Of a stretch of DNA of 64,000 nucleotides, positions 11,188 to 19,462 are shown one piece after another. How positions within the stretch are numbered: position 1 is the first letter of the stretch; the number at the start of each line of letters is the position of its first letter. Source of the stretch: Kutzneria sp. (GTDB taxonomy: Bacteria; Actinomycetota; Actinomycetes; Mycobacteriales; Pseudonocardiaceae); NCBI GenBank assembly GCA_019239965.1, contig JAFAZC010000005.1:1-64000 (forward strand), written 5' to 3'. Position numbers and translations under genes: made by a program. Below the pieces are notes generated by a model. The model did no database searches. It was not told where the DNA came from and worked only from the letters and a program-made list of their open reading frames with translations.

Positions 11188-12144
11188 GTGTCCCGATCCG
11201 ACGTGGTTCCACCCGCGCTGTGTGCGGTGCTGGCCGGGTACCTCGACCACCTTGCCGTCGAGCGCGGTACGGCGCGCAACACGGTGGACTCCTACGCGCG
11301 CGACCTGTGTCGCTACCTCGAGCACCTGACCGACGCCGGGGTCAGTGACCTGTCCGAGGTCACCGAACCACACGTCACCGCCTTCCTCGCGGCGTTGCGC
11401 GAAGGGGATGCCGATCATCCGCCTCTCGCGGCGTCCTCCGCCGCGCGCGCCGTGGTGGCGGTGCGCGGCCTGCACCGGTTCGCCCAGCGGGAAGGACTGG
11501 TGCGAAGCGATCCGGCCGTCGCCGTGCGCCCGCCGATGCCGCCGCGTCGGTTGCCCAAGGCTCTTCCCGTGGCCGACGTGCTCCGGTTGCTGGCGGCCGG
11601 AGTCGGGCCGGACGTCGGCGCCGGGGACGTCAAGTCGCTGCGGGACACGGCCTTGCTGGAGTTGTTGTATTCCACGGGGGCCCGCATCTCCGAGGCTGTC
11701 GGGCTCGACCTCGACGAGGTCGACCGGGTCGAGCGGACCGTGCTGCTGGCCGGCAAGGGAGGCAAGCAGCGTCTTGTTCCGGTCGGACGGCCGGCGCTGG
11801 CCGCGCTCGAGGCCTACCTGGTGCGTGCCAGGCCAATCTTCGCCCGCCGCGGGCGGGGCGGCCCAGCCGTGTTCCTCAACTCTCGCGGGGGACGCCTGTC
11901 GCGCCAGAGCGCATGGCAGGCGCTCAAGACCGCGGCGGAACGGGCCGGACTGCACGCCAAGGTGTCTCCGCACACACTTCGGCACTCGTTCGCCACGCAT
12001 CTGCTCGAGGGCGGTGCCGACGTGCGCGTCGTGCAGGAACTCCTCGGTCACGCCTCCGTTACCACGACGCAGATCTACACGCTGGTCACCGTGACTACTT
12101 TGCGTGAGGTCTATGCCACCGCGCATCCCCGCGCGCTCGGTTGA
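11188..12144 (+). CDS. xerD: Tyrosine recombinase XerD
   Basis: A 318-residue site-specific recombinase that resolves chromosome dimers at dif with XerC. The N-terminal SAM-like core-binding domain (about 8-95) is followed by the catalytic domain with Arg about 166 (GARISEA), Lys about 190 (GKGGKQ), H-x-x-R about 262-265 (HTLRH), His about 288 (LGHAS) and Tyr about 297 (IYTLV). The start is GTG 11188; the AGAGG at 11167-11171 is rather far away, so the initiation site is less certain. No mobile-element features surround it, and its position fits housekeeping xerD (Rv1701). Confidence 0.92.
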   Translation: MSRSDVVPPALCAVLAGYLDHLAVERGTARNTVDSYARDLCRYLEHLTDAGVSDLSEVTEPHVTAFLAALREGDADHPPLAASSAARAVVAVRGLHRFAQREGLVRSDPAVAVRPPMPPRRLPKALPVADVLRLLAAGVGPDVGAGDVKSLRDTALLELLYSTGARISEAVGLDLDEVDRVERTVLLAGKGGKQRLVPVGRPALAALEAYLVRARPIFARRGRGGPAVFLNSRGGRLSRQSAWQALKTAAERAGLHAKVSPHTLRHSFATHLLEGGADVRVVQELLGHASVTTTQIYTLVTVTTLREVYATAHPRALG

Positions 12145-12157
12145 CGAGGACATTCAC

Positions 12158-12187
12158 GACTGCCGCCACCGCTGAAGTGAGGCAGTC
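12158..12187 (+). terminator. Possible hairpin terminator after xerD
   Basis: GACTGCC (12158-12164) and GGCAGTC (12181-12187) form a perfect 7-bp stem with a 16-nt loop, just after the xerD stop at 12144. A short TTA follows, without a strong T-run. It may end the pyrG-NUDIX-xerD operon before the separate parA transcript. Confidence 0.35.
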
Positions 12188-12278
12188 TTACGGCGAGGCG
12201 CGTTGCTGCCATCACCGCGGCACCCTAGGCTGCGCAAAGGGAAGAAACGCGCTCATGGAGGCAAGGAGACAGGCCATC

Positions 12279-13220
12279 ATGTCGACACCGCAGCCTCGCG
12301 AGCAGCGGCGACTTCCCGACGCCGCGGTGGACCTCACCCTGGCGCCGCACAGCCGCCCCGACGACGACGGCCTGGACGTCGTCGCCGACGGCGAGATCGG
12401 CCCCACTGGCCGGGCACGGCGCCACGTGCCCGAACCCGCGACGGTTGGTGCCCACGGTCCCGCAACGGTTCTCGCGGTGTGTAACCAGAAGGGTGGAGTC
12501 GGAAAGACCACCTCCACTATCAACCTCGGCGCCGCGCTGACCGAGTACGGCCGACGCGTGCTGCTCGTCGACTTCGATCCGCAGGGCGCGCTGTCGGTCG
12601 GACTCGGCATCCAGCCGCACAAGCTCGAGCGGACGATCTACAACGTGCTCATGGAGCGCACGGTCGGTATCGAGGATGTCGTGATGGGCACCTGTGTTCC
12701 GGACATGGATCTGTTGCCGAGCAACATTGACCTGTCAGCGGCCGAGGTGCAGCTTGTGTCCGAAGTGGGCAGAGAGCACACGCTGGTCCGCACGCTGCGG
12801 CCGGTGATAGACCGCTACGACTACGTGCTCGTCGACTGCCAGCCTTCGCTCGGCCTGCTCACGGTCAACGCGCTCGCCGCGGCTGACGGCGTGCTCATCC
12901 CGCTGGAATGTGAGTTTTTCAGCCTCCGCGGGGTGGCGTTGCTCATCGACACGATCGAGAAGGTCAAAGAGCGGCTGAATCCCAAACTGTCCATCACCGG
13001 GATCCTGGCGACCATGTATGACCCGCGCACCCTGCATTCGAGAGAAGTGATGACTCGTGTGGTCGAGGCGTTCGGTGAGGTCGTGTTCGACACCGTGATC
13101 AACAGGACGGTCCGCTTCCCGGAGACCACCGTCGCCGGTGAGCCCATTACCACGTGGGCGCCGCGTTCCTCGGGCGCCAAGGCCTATCGCGCGCTCGCCC
13201 GCGAGGTGATCGCCCGGTGA
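12279..13220 (+). CDS. ParA/MinD-type ATPase linked to scpAB (Rv1708-like)
   Basis: A 313-residue ParA-family ATPase. About 65 disordered residues precede the deviant Walker A KGGVGKTT (about 71-78). Then follow LLVDFDPQGALS and DYVLVDCQPSLG. It is an orphan ParA: the Soj/Spo0J pair near oriC is not here, and no parB or parS-like sequence was found nearby. The ATG at 12279 is chosen for the AGGAG 10 nt upstream; ATG 12255 is possible. It overlaps the small downstream gene by GTGA, and that operon runs into scpA and scpB. This suggests a role in chromosome organisation alongside SMC-ScpAB. Confidence 0.85.
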   Translation: MSTPQPREQRRLPDAAVDLTLAPHSRPDDDGLDVVADGEIGPTGRARRHVPEPATVGAHGPATVLAVCNQKGGVGKTTSTINLGAALTEYGRRVLLVDFDPQGALSVGLGIQPHKLERTIYNVLMERTVGIEDVVMGTCVPDMDLLPSNIDLSAAEVQLVSEVGREHTLVRTLRPVIDRYDYVLVDCQPSLGLLTVNALAAADGVLIPLECEFFSLRGVALLIDTIEKVKERLNPKLSITGILATMYDPRTLHSREVMTRVVEAFGEVVFDTVINRTVRFPETTVAGEPITTWAPRSSGAKAYRALAREVIAR

Positions 13221-13615
13221 CTCGGCGCGCCTCGCTGCCCGGCGCGGCCGAACTGTTCCGTCCGACCAGCCCCACCCCGCCGGTCGGCCCTCCCGCGCAA
13301 ATCGGCCACCCTGTGCCGACCGTGGGACACCAGCCCGTATCCTTGGCCGAGTCCGACCAGCCTCACGGTGAGGGGAGTTCGGGCAGGGGAAGTTCAGGGC
13401 GGTGCCGGCACGACGCCAAGATCACCGTGTATCTGTCGGACGAGGAGTTGCTCGCGTTGGAACAGGCCAGGCTCGCGCTGCGCGCCCTGCACGGCTTGGC
13501 CGTCGACAGGGGACGGGTGGTGCGCGAGGCGATCGCCACCGCCCTCGCCGAACTGGCCGAGCGCGGCGAGGAGTCGCAGCTGGTGCGAAGACTGCGTCGG
13601 GAGCCCTGCCAGTGA
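13217..13615 (+). CDS. Small ribbon-helix-helix-like protein between parA and scpA
   Basis: A 132-residue protein, GTG start fused to the parA stop and end overlapping the scpA start. The first 60-65 residues are Pro/Gly/Ser-rich and probably disordered. The rest (AKITVYLSDEELLALEQARL, then DRGRVVREAIATALAELAE) has the strand-helix-helix pattern of CopG/RHH DNA-binding proteins. ParA ATPases of several plasmids work with RHH centromere-binding partners, so this could be the DNA-binding partner of the upstream ParA; that is inference. I know of no named family for it. Confidence 0.65.
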   Translation: MTRRASLPGAAELFRPTSPTPPVGPPAQIGHPVPTVGHQPVSLAESDQPHGEGSSGRGSSGRCRHDAKITVYLSDEELLALEQARLALRALHGLAVDRGRVVREAIATALAELAERGEESQLVRRLRREPCQ

Positions 13616-14499
13616 CCGAACCCGAGGGCCGCGCGCCGGCCCGGGACGGCGGCTCGGCGGGAGTGGGCACGATGGTCGAGGACCTGCCAGGGCCGGCCGG
13701 GACCGGCCGGTTCACCGTCCGGCTGTCCAACTTCGAGGGTCCCTTCGACCTGTTGCTGCAGCTGATCTCCCAGCGCGAAATGGATGTCACCGAGGTCGCG
13801 TTGCACCAGGTGACCGACGACTTCATCGCCCACCTGAAGACCATGGGGGAGCGGTGGGACCTCGACGAGACCACGGAGTTCCTCGTCGTCGCCGCGACAC
13901 TGCTCGACCTGAAGGCTGCCCGGCTGCTTCCCGCCGGCGACGTCGAGGACGCCGAGGACCTCGCCCTGCTGGAGGCGCGCGACCTGCTGTTCGCCCGGCT
14001 GCTGCAGTATCGCGCCTACAAGCAGGTCGCCGTCCTGTTCGGCGAGCTGGAGGCAGGCGCCCTGAGGTGCTACCCGCGCTCGGTGGCACTCGAGGACCGC
14101 TACTGCGCGCTGCTGCCCGAGGTGATGCTTGGCGTCAGCCCGCAGCGCTTCGCCGAGCTGGCCGCCGCGGTGTTCCGGCCCAAGCCACCGCCCTCGGTGT
14201 CCCTCACCCATCTGCACGCCGGCACGGTCTCGGTGCACGAGCAGGTCGTCCTGTTGCGGGAGCGGCTGACCGAGCGCGGCGTCGCGACGTTCGGTGAGCT
14301 CGTGGCGGACTGCGCGCACACCCTCGAGGTGGTGGCCAGGTTCCTCGCGCTGCTGGACCTCTACCGGGAGGCGGCCGTGCGGTTCGTGCAGGAGGACGCG
14401 CTGACCGAATTGACGGTGTACTGGGCGGGAGATGCCGTGCGGTCCGGCGCTGACGGGCCCACTGATGGCGAGGAGGAGCAGCGCGGTGCCGATGAGTGA
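13612..14499 (+). CDS. scpA: Segregation and condensation protein A
   Basis: A 295-residue kleisin that bridges SMC heads in the bacterial condensin complex. The N-terminal SMC-binding motif LSNFEGPFDLLLQLI (about residues 38-52) is clear, as are ATLLDLKAARLLP (about 95-110) and the C-terminal winged helix with its aromatic-rich end. A 35-residue leader precedes the fold, and an acidic tail ends the protein. GTG 13612 overlaps the upstream gene; scpB begins within its last codons. Confidence 0.92.
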   Translation: MTEPEGRAPARDGGSAGVGTMVEDLPGPAGTGRFTVRLSNFEGPFDLLLQLISQREMDVTEVALHQVTDDFIAHLKTMGERWDLDETTEFLVVAATLLDLKAARLLPAGDVEDAEDLALLEARDLLFARLLQYRAYKQVAVLFGELEAGALRCYPRSVALEDRYCALLPEVMLGVSPQRFAELAAAVFRPKPPPSVSLTHLHAGTVSVHEQVVLLRERLTERGVATFGELVADCAHTLEVVARFLALLDLYREAAVRFVQEDALTELTVYWAGDAVRSGADGPTDGEEEQRGADE

Positions 14500-15124
14500 C
14501 ATGGTGGACGACCTGATCGACGCCGAAGCCGACGAGGCGGTCGACGAGGTGCCCACCGTCGGGCCCGATCTGCCCGACCTCGCCGACCAGGCGGTGCTGC
14601 ACGGCGTGCTGGAGTCGCTGCTGCTCGTCGTCGACTCCCCGGTCGACGAACAGACTCTGGCCAGTGCGCTGGATCAGCCGGCGGAGCGGATCGAGGCAGC
14701 GCTGCGCGTACTGTCGGCCGAGTACACCGAGTCCGGTCGTGGTATCGACCTGCGCAGGGTGGGGGAGGGATGGCGGTTCTATACCAAGGACCGCTACGCG
14801 CCCTACGTGGAGCGGCTGCTGCTGGATGGTCAGCGCGCCAAGCTGACCAGGGCCGCGCTGGAGACGCTCGCGGTGATCGCCTACCGTCAGCCCGTGACGA
14901 GGGCGCGGGTCGCCGCGGTCCGTGGTGTGAACGTCGACGGAGTCATCCGTACCCTGGTGGCGAGAGGACTGATCGAGGAGACCGGCGCGGATCCCGACAC
15001 CGGTGGCATCCTGTACCGGACCACCGAACTGTTCCTGGAGCGGTTGGGCCTGTCCTCGCTGCGGGACCTGCCGCCGATCGCCCCGTTGCTGCCCGAAGTG
15101 GATGCGATCGACGATGTCGTCTGA
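14486..15124 (+). CDS. scpB: Segregation and condensation protein B
   Basis: A 212-residue double winged-helix protein that binds ScpA and regulates SMC ATPase activity. Conserved blocks LHGVLESLLLVVDSPV, GRGIDLRRVGEGWRF and LTRAALETLAVIAYRQPVTR are all present. AGGAGGAG at 14471-14478 is optimally placed (7 nt) for GTG 14486, which favours it over ATG 14492. The first 30 residues are strongly acidic. It overlaps scpA and rluB, completing one polycistronic unit. Confidence 0.92.
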   Translation: MPMSDMVDDLIDAEADEAVDEVPTVGPDLPDLADQAVLHGVLESLLLVVDSPVDEQTLASALDQPAERIEAALRVLSAEYTESGRGIDLRRVGEGWRFYTKDRYAPYVERLLLDGQRAKLTRAALETLAVIAYRQPVTRARVAAVRGVNVDGVIRTLVARGLIEETGADPDTGGILYRTTELFLERLGLSSLRDLPPIAPLLPEVDAIDDVV

Positions 15125-15893
15125 GCCCGGTAGGAGTTCCCAGTCCGACGCGGCGCCCGAAGGCGTCCGGCTGCAGAAGGTGCTCGCCAGAGCCGGTGTG
15201 GCCTCGCGCCGAGCGGCCGAGGAACTGATCGCCGCCGGCAGGGTTAGCGTGGACGGCAAGGTCGTTCGGTCGCAGGGGCGTCGTGTCGATCCCGACTCGG
15301 CCGTCATCCACGTCGACGGAAGCAGGGTGATCGTCCGCGACGACACTGTGCACCTGATGCTGAACAAACCCAAGGGCGTGCACTCCACCATGTCCGACGA
15401 CGCGGGCCGGCCCTGCGTCGGCGACTATGTGCGGGAGCGCGCCGAGTCCGGCGGGGCGAGACTGTTCCACGTCGGCCGGCTCGATGTGGAGACCGAGGGA
15501 TTGCTGCTGCTGACCAATGACGGCGAGTTGGCGCACCGGCTGATGCATCCCTCGTACGCGGTGCTCAAGACCTATCTGGCCGAGGTGCCCGGTCCGGTGG
15601 CCCGCGACGTCGGCAAGCGGCTGCGCGCCGGGGTCGAGCTTGAGGACGGACCCATCAAAGTCGACGCGTTCCGGCTCGTCGACTCGTTGCCGGGCAAGGC
15701 ACTGGTGGAGGTCGTGCTGCACGAGGGCCGCAAGCACATCGTGCGCCGCCTGCTTGACGAGGTGGGCTATCCGGTGCAGCGACTGGTGCGCACCGAGCTG
15801 GCCGGTGTCCGGCTCGGCAACCAGCGTCCCGGGTCGCTGCGACGGCTCAGCAGAACCGAGGTCGGGCTGCTCTACCGAGCCGTGGGCCTGTAG
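15114..15893 (+). CDS. rluB: 23S rRNA pseudouridine synthase, RsuA/RluB family
   Basis: A 259-residue enzyme with an N-terminal S4 domain (GVRLQKVLARAGVASRRAAE, residues about 15-34). The RsuA-type catalytic domain has the Asp nucleophile in VGRLDVETEGLLLLTNDG and the conserved LNKPKG and EGRKHIVRR motifs. It probably isomerises a uridine in 23S rRNA helix 80-90. ATG 15114 overlaps the 3' end of scpB; the scpAB-rluB order is widespread. Confidence 0.9.
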   Translation: MSSEPGRSSQSDAAPEGVRLQKVLARAGVASRRAAEELIAAGRVSVDGKVVRSQGRRVDPDSAVIHVDGSRVIVRDDTVHLMLNKPKGVHSTMSDDAGRPCVGDYVRERAESGGARLFHVGRLDVETEGLLLLTNDGELAHRLMHPSYAVLKTYLAEVPGPVARDVGKRLRAGVELEDGPIKVDAFRLVDSLPGKALVEVVLHEGRKHIVRRLLDEVGYPVQRLVRTELAGVRLGNQRPGSLRRLSRTEVGLLYRAVGL

Positions 15894-15901
15894 CGGCCGC
15901 G

Positions 15902-17083
15902 ATGGCGGCGACCGACGCCTGGGTACGCCCGGTAAGGCGTGGCTGGGTGGTCCGGGACGTCGCTCCCGGACCGGATGTCGACGAGTTCGCCGAGCCGGAG
16001 CAGGTGACAGCGGCGCTGGCCGCGCGGGCCACCGGCCCAGTGACCCTGCTCGCGGTGCAGCATCCGCATCGCACGCCGCAGGCGCTGGCCGCGGGGCTCG
16101 GCCTGCCGGCGGCGTTGCCGATCGCCCGCGCGGCCCTCGACCGCTTGCGCGCCGACCACTATCGGCCAGTGGCCGATGTGGTCGCGCCGTACCAGATCGA
16201 CGGCCCGGACGGGACGGCACATGGTGTGCTGTGCATTGTCGATCCGACGTCGGTCGGCGCCGACGGGGTGAACCGGGTGCGGCACACCGAGGAGGTGTAT
16301 CCGGAGGTGGTCGCCGAACGGGCGGCCATGCTCGACGGGCTTGGCTGCGCCACCAGTGCGGCGCTGCTGGTTCCGGCGGCCGGCGGTGCGGCACTGACCG
16401 ACATGGTCGGCCGCGTGTGCACCGAGCTCGGCGACCCCGTGGTGTCCCTTGTGGACTCTTCCGCGCGTCGACACCGGATGTGGTTGCTCGGCAAGGGAAA
16501 GCAGCAGGACGACCTGCTCGATCTGCTCAGGGGCCAGTCGTTGCTCGTCGCCGACGGCAACCACCGGGTGGCCGCCGCGGCAGTGGCTGGGCGCGGATCG
16601 CTGCTGGCACTGGTCACCGGTGGCCCCCGGCTCCAAGTCGGCCCCATCCATCGGGCGCTTGTCGGCACCGGCTTGCACGCTGACGAGCTGGAACGCCGGT
16701 GGCGTGCCGCCGGGCTCGCGGTCCACCGGCTGACCGACCGCACGCCTGCGACTCGGCCGGGCTCTGTCGTCGTCATCGCCGGCGGGACGACCTTACGGGT
16801 GGACCTGCCGGCGCCGGGATCATCCGACCCGGTGCCGAGAATCGACCACGCCGCGGTAGAACACCTGCTGGTGAGGCGGGCACTGGGGGTGGATCCGGAC
16901 GGGCCGGCGCTGCGGCCGTTGCCGGCCGGCCGGACGCTGCCCGGCGCCGACGCCGTGCTGTTGCTCGCGCCGGTGCCGTACCGGGACGTGCTCGCGGTGC
17001 ACGCCGCCGGCCGCAGGATGCCCCGTAAGGCGACCTACTTCACGCCCAAGCCCCGAAGCGGCCTGCTGCTCGCCGAGACCTGA
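15902..17083 (+). CDS. DUF1015 family protein
   Basis: A 393-residue cytoplasmic protein. The motif VADGNHRVAAA (about residue 217) and the C-terminal MPRKATYFTPKPRSGLLL are signatures of DUF1015, a family of unknown biochemical function seen with serine/nucleotide metabolism genes in some phyla. The N-terminal third has the paired RADHYRPVADVVAPY region. It follows rluB by 8 bp and may be cotranscribed. I make no enzymatic call. Confidence 0.8.
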   Translation: MAATDAWVRPVRRGWVVRDVAPGPDVDEFAEPEQVTAALAARATGPVTLLAVQHPHRTPQALAAGLGLPAALPIARAALDRLRADHYRPVADVVAPYQIDGPDGTAHGVLCIVDPTSVGADGVNRVRHTEEVYPEVVAERAAMLDGLGCATSAALLVPAAGGAALTDMVGRVCTELGDPVVSLVDSSARRHRMWLLGKGKQQDDLLDLLRGQSLLVADGNHRVAAAAVAGRGSLLALVTGGPRLQVGPIHRALVGTGLHADELERRWRAAGLAVHRLTDRTPATRPGSVVVIAGGTTLRVDLPAPGSSDPVPRIDHAAVEHLLVRRALGVDPDGPALRPLPAGRTLPGADAVLLLAPVPYRDVLAVHAAGRRMPRKATYFTPKPRSGLLLAET

Positions 17084-17114
17084 CGTTGCCAAGCGCGGAG
17101 CTAGACTCCGGTCC

Positions 17115-17780
17115 ATGGGTGTCCTTCCGCCGGACTACGACAGTGATCCCGGACGCTGGCGGTCGTGGGAGTCGCCTCGCGATGTGCACGAGATGCTCGT
17201 CCCGCGGCTGCGTGGACCGGTCCTGGACGTCGGTTGCGGTGAAGGACGGCTGGCGTCCCTGCTGGCCAGTGGAACCCGCTGGGTCGGTCTGGACTCCTCG
17301 CCAGCGCAGCTCGCCGCGAATCCGCATCGGCCGCTTGTGCGGGGCGACATGAGGGCGTTGCCGTTCGGCGACGGTAGCTTCACCGAGGTGGCACATCTGT
17401 GGTGCCTGTACCACCTCGCCGATCCGGTGCCGGCGGTCGCGGAGGCAGCCCGCGTGTTGGCCACTGGCGGACGCTACTTCGCCTGTACGGCGGCACGCAG
17501 CAATGACCCGGAGATCATGCCCGAGGGTTACCCGCCGTCTTCCTTCGACGCCGAGGAGGCTGCCGATGTCGTGGCCACGGTGTTCGGCGAGGTCGAGGTG
17601 TGGCCCTGGGACGGCAGGTTCCTTCCCTTGTCCACGCGCGAGGAGATCCGCGCCTACTGTCGCCACCACCTCATACCCGCCGAGCGGGCCGAGCAGGTGG
17701 GCCTGCCGCTGTGGCTGACCAAGCGGGGCGTCCTGGTGTTCGCGACGAAACGTGCCGACACCCCGGTCGCCGAGGTCTGA
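17115..17780 (+). CDS. Class I SAM-dependent methyltransferase
   Basis: A 221-residue Rossmann methyltransferase. Motif I LDVGCGEGRLA is at about 38-48, an acidic ribose-binding Asp in VGLDSSP, then GDMRALPFGDGSF and the post-motif VLATGGRYFAC. It resembles the UbiE/Methyltransf_11 group of small-molecule enzymes. The substrate cannot be told from the sequence. Its stop codon abuts that of the convergent SnoaL-like gene. Confidence 0.82.
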   Translation: MGVLPPDYDSDPGRWRSWESPRDVHEMLVPRLRGPVLDVGCGEGRLASLLASGTRWVGLDSSPAQLAANPHRPLVRGDMRALPFGDGSFTEVAHLWCLYHLADPVPAVAEAARVLATGGRYFACTAARSNDPEIMPEGYPPSSFDAEEAADVVATVFGEVEVWPWDGRFLPLSTREEIRAYCRHHLIPAERAEQVGLPLWLTKRGVLVFATKRADTPVAEV

Positions 17781-18200
17781 CTACGCCGAGCGGGACGCCA
17801 GGAATCGGGTCAGCTCGCTGGGGTCGAAGTGAAACATTTGCGCACGGGCGACTTTGCCGTCCAGGACGTGGTAGATCCCGACCTCGGCGGTGTCGAGGCG
17901 CCGATGGCGATCGACATCGACGGCCCTGTGCCGGAACATGACGGTGACGGCGCCGTCCTCTCCTTCGGAGAACATCGGGTCGAGCGGAGTGCCCCGAGTG
18001 GACTGGTACGGCCCCCACGCCTCGGCGAACGCCCTCGCGTGCCTTCCGGCACCGTCGAGCCCTCGATAGACGCCGCCGTAGGGCAGTGCCGGCGATTCGT
18101 GGATCTCCACCTCGTCGTGGTAGCAGTCGAGCAGTGTGCCAAGGTCGCGGTTGGCCACGGCGGTGAACAGGCGCCGCACGACATCGACGGTGCGTGACAT
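17781..18200 (-). CDS. SnoaL-like/NTF2-fold protein
   Basis: A 139-residue alpha+beta barrel protein of the SnoaL/ester-cyclase-like superfamily (VVRRLFTAVANRDLGTLLDC, then EIHESPALPYGGVYRG and HVLDGKVARAQMFHFD). Such proteins act as cyclases, isomerases or small-ligand binders; no activity can be assigned. The ATG at 18200 is supported by GAGGG upstream. A TetR-type dyad lies 45-66 bp upstream, and a TetR gene follows behind it on the same strand, so repression by that regulator is likely. Confidence 0.75.
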   Translation of the reverse strand: MSRTVDVVRRLFTAVANRDLGTLLDCYHDEVEIHESPALPYGGVYRGLDGAGRHARAFAEAWGPYQSTRGTPLDPMFSEGEDGAVTVMFRHRAVDVDRHRRLDTAEVGIYHVLDGKVARAQMFHFDPSELTRFLASRSA

Positions 18201-18244
18201 TGCCGTTCCCTCGTCCTGTTTCTTATTCTCCGGGTGTGTCACAG

Positions 18245-18266
18245 TATTAGACCATATCGTCTATTA
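18245..18266. promoter_or_regulatory. TetR-type operator upstream of SnoaL-like gene
   Basis: A 22-bp dyad with perfect core arms TAGAC (18248-18252) and GTCTA (18259-18263) around CATATC. Nine of 11 symmetric pairs match across the full 22 bp. It sits in an AT-rich patch between the TetR gene end and the SnoaL-like start, at the expected promoter position. Confidence 0.65.
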
Positions 18267-18317
18267 CGGGTCGAGCCTGCCAGCTGACACGGTCAGACGC
18301 GCGCCAATGAGACGGGA

Positions 18318-18911
18318 TCAGCCCGCGACGGCCAGGGCGGCGCGCACGGCGGCTTCGAGTTGGGCGCGCAACCCTGACGGCAGCGGTGTGCCGGCGACGA
18401 GGTGCCGCCGAACCGCCCCCTGGGGAAGATCGACCACAGCGCACACCGTCCGCTGCACGGCGGCCTGGTGCGCCCGCCCGGCCAGCCGCCTGGTCAGTCC
18501 GGTGAGACCCGCATTGAGCGGACCGTTGATCTCGTGCAGCTCACGTCGCAGGTCGGCACTGGCGACCCCGTCGACGACGTCCTCCCGGCGCAACGAGGCA
18601 AGCAGCCGTGCGTCCGATCGGTGCCGCAGGGAGAAGTCGTGGATGCTCATGGCGGCGGCAACCGCCGCCTCGACAGGATCGGGATGGTCCAGTGCGGCCA
18701 GGAACTCACGCTGCGAGCGGCGTGCCGCACGCAGCCACATGGCGGCAAGAAGCTCGTTGAGTGTCCCGAACCGGTGGTAGATGGACCCTTTGGGTGCACC
18801 ACTGGCCGCGACGATACCGTCGAGCGTGACCGCTCGTGCACCGCGGCCGAGCACGAGATCCCGCGCGGCGTCGAGGATACGGTCAGCGGAGTGCAGCTCA
18901 GGTCGCGGCAT
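18318..18911 (-). CDS. TetR-family transcriptional regulator
   Basis: A 197-residue TetR protein. The N-terminal HTH (ADRILDAARDLVLGRGARAV, then VAASGAPKGSIYHRFGTLNE) is residues about 8-55; the ligand domain is Ala/Leu/Arg-rich and unassignable. The ATG at 18911 is chosen because the HTH follows at the usual distance. It is transcribed toward the SnoaL-like gene and divergently from aroH (85 bp), so it may control both flanks. The likely operator is at 18245-18266. Confidence 0.85.
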   Translation of the reverse strand: MPRPELHSADRILDAARDLVLGRGARAVTLDGIVAASGAPKGSIYHRFGTLNELLAAMWLRAARRSQREFLAALDHPDPVEAAVAAAMSIHDFSLRHRSDARLLASLRREDVVDGVASADLRRELHEINGPLNAGLTGLTRRLAGRAHQAAVQRTVCAVVDLPQGAVRRHLVAGTPLPSGLRAQLEAAVRAALAVAG

Positions 18912-18996
18912 CGGGTCAAGTAGATCACGGGGTGGCTTCCGATGGTACGGTTGGCCGCTGACCGGGGTTGGCTGCCGGGACACTAGGGTCATAGTC

Positions 18997-19359
18997 ATGG
19001 CAGTACGAGCGGTGCGCGGGGCGACGCAGGTCGACGCGGACGACCGGATCCAGGTCCTCGAGGCGACCGCCGAGCTGGTCGCCGAGGTTCTGCAACGCAA
19101 CGGCCTCACCCCCGACGACCTGATCAGCGTCGTGCTGACCGCGACACCGGACCTGCACAGCGAGTTTCCCGCCTACGCCGCGCGGATGGCGGGACTGGCC
19201 GACGTGCCGTTGCTGTCCGCGACCGAACTCGACGTCGTCGGCGCGATGCCCCGGGTGATCCGGCTGCTCGCCCATGTCGAGACCGATCTCGCCCGCGCTG
19301 AGATCAAACACGTCTACCTGCGGGGTGCCGCGGCGTTGCGCACCGATCTGCCGCACTGA
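18997..19359 (+). CDS. aroH: Monofunctional chorismate mutase, AroH type
   Basis: A 120-residue AroH-fold enzyme converting chorismate to prephenate for Phe/Tyr synthesis. Key arginines are in VRAVRGATQVD (residues 4-9), PRVIRLLAHVET (about 85-95) and the C-terminal HVYLRGAAALRTDL. These match the Bacillus-type trimeric mutase rather than the AroQ helical type usual in mycobacteria. In Streptomyces an aroH-type gene also precedes cmk. The ATG at 18997 gives the normal family length. Confidence 0.9.
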   Translation: MAVRAVRGATQVDADDRIQVLEATAELVAEVLQRNGLTPDDLISVVLTATPDLHSEFPAYAARMAGLADVPLLSATELDVVGAMPRVIRLLAHVETDLARAEIKHVYLRGAAALRTDLPH

Positions 19360-19462
19360 GGCTGGTCACGGGCGGCCGGCGTGGAGACCGGCTGGTTCGT
19401 CCCACGTGAGCCCGGGGCAGAATGGACGCCGCACGGTCGTGTGGCGGCGGGAAGGACGAGCG

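Noticed and set aside
11188-12144. Integrase of a mobile element
   Set aside because: Length, motifs and conserved gene order identify it as housekeeping XerD; there is no nearby att site or tRNA gene.
12141-13220. parB/parS partner for the ParA
   Set aside because: No ParB-like gene and no parS-like palindrome was seen within this window; the adjacent small protein is RHH-like instead.
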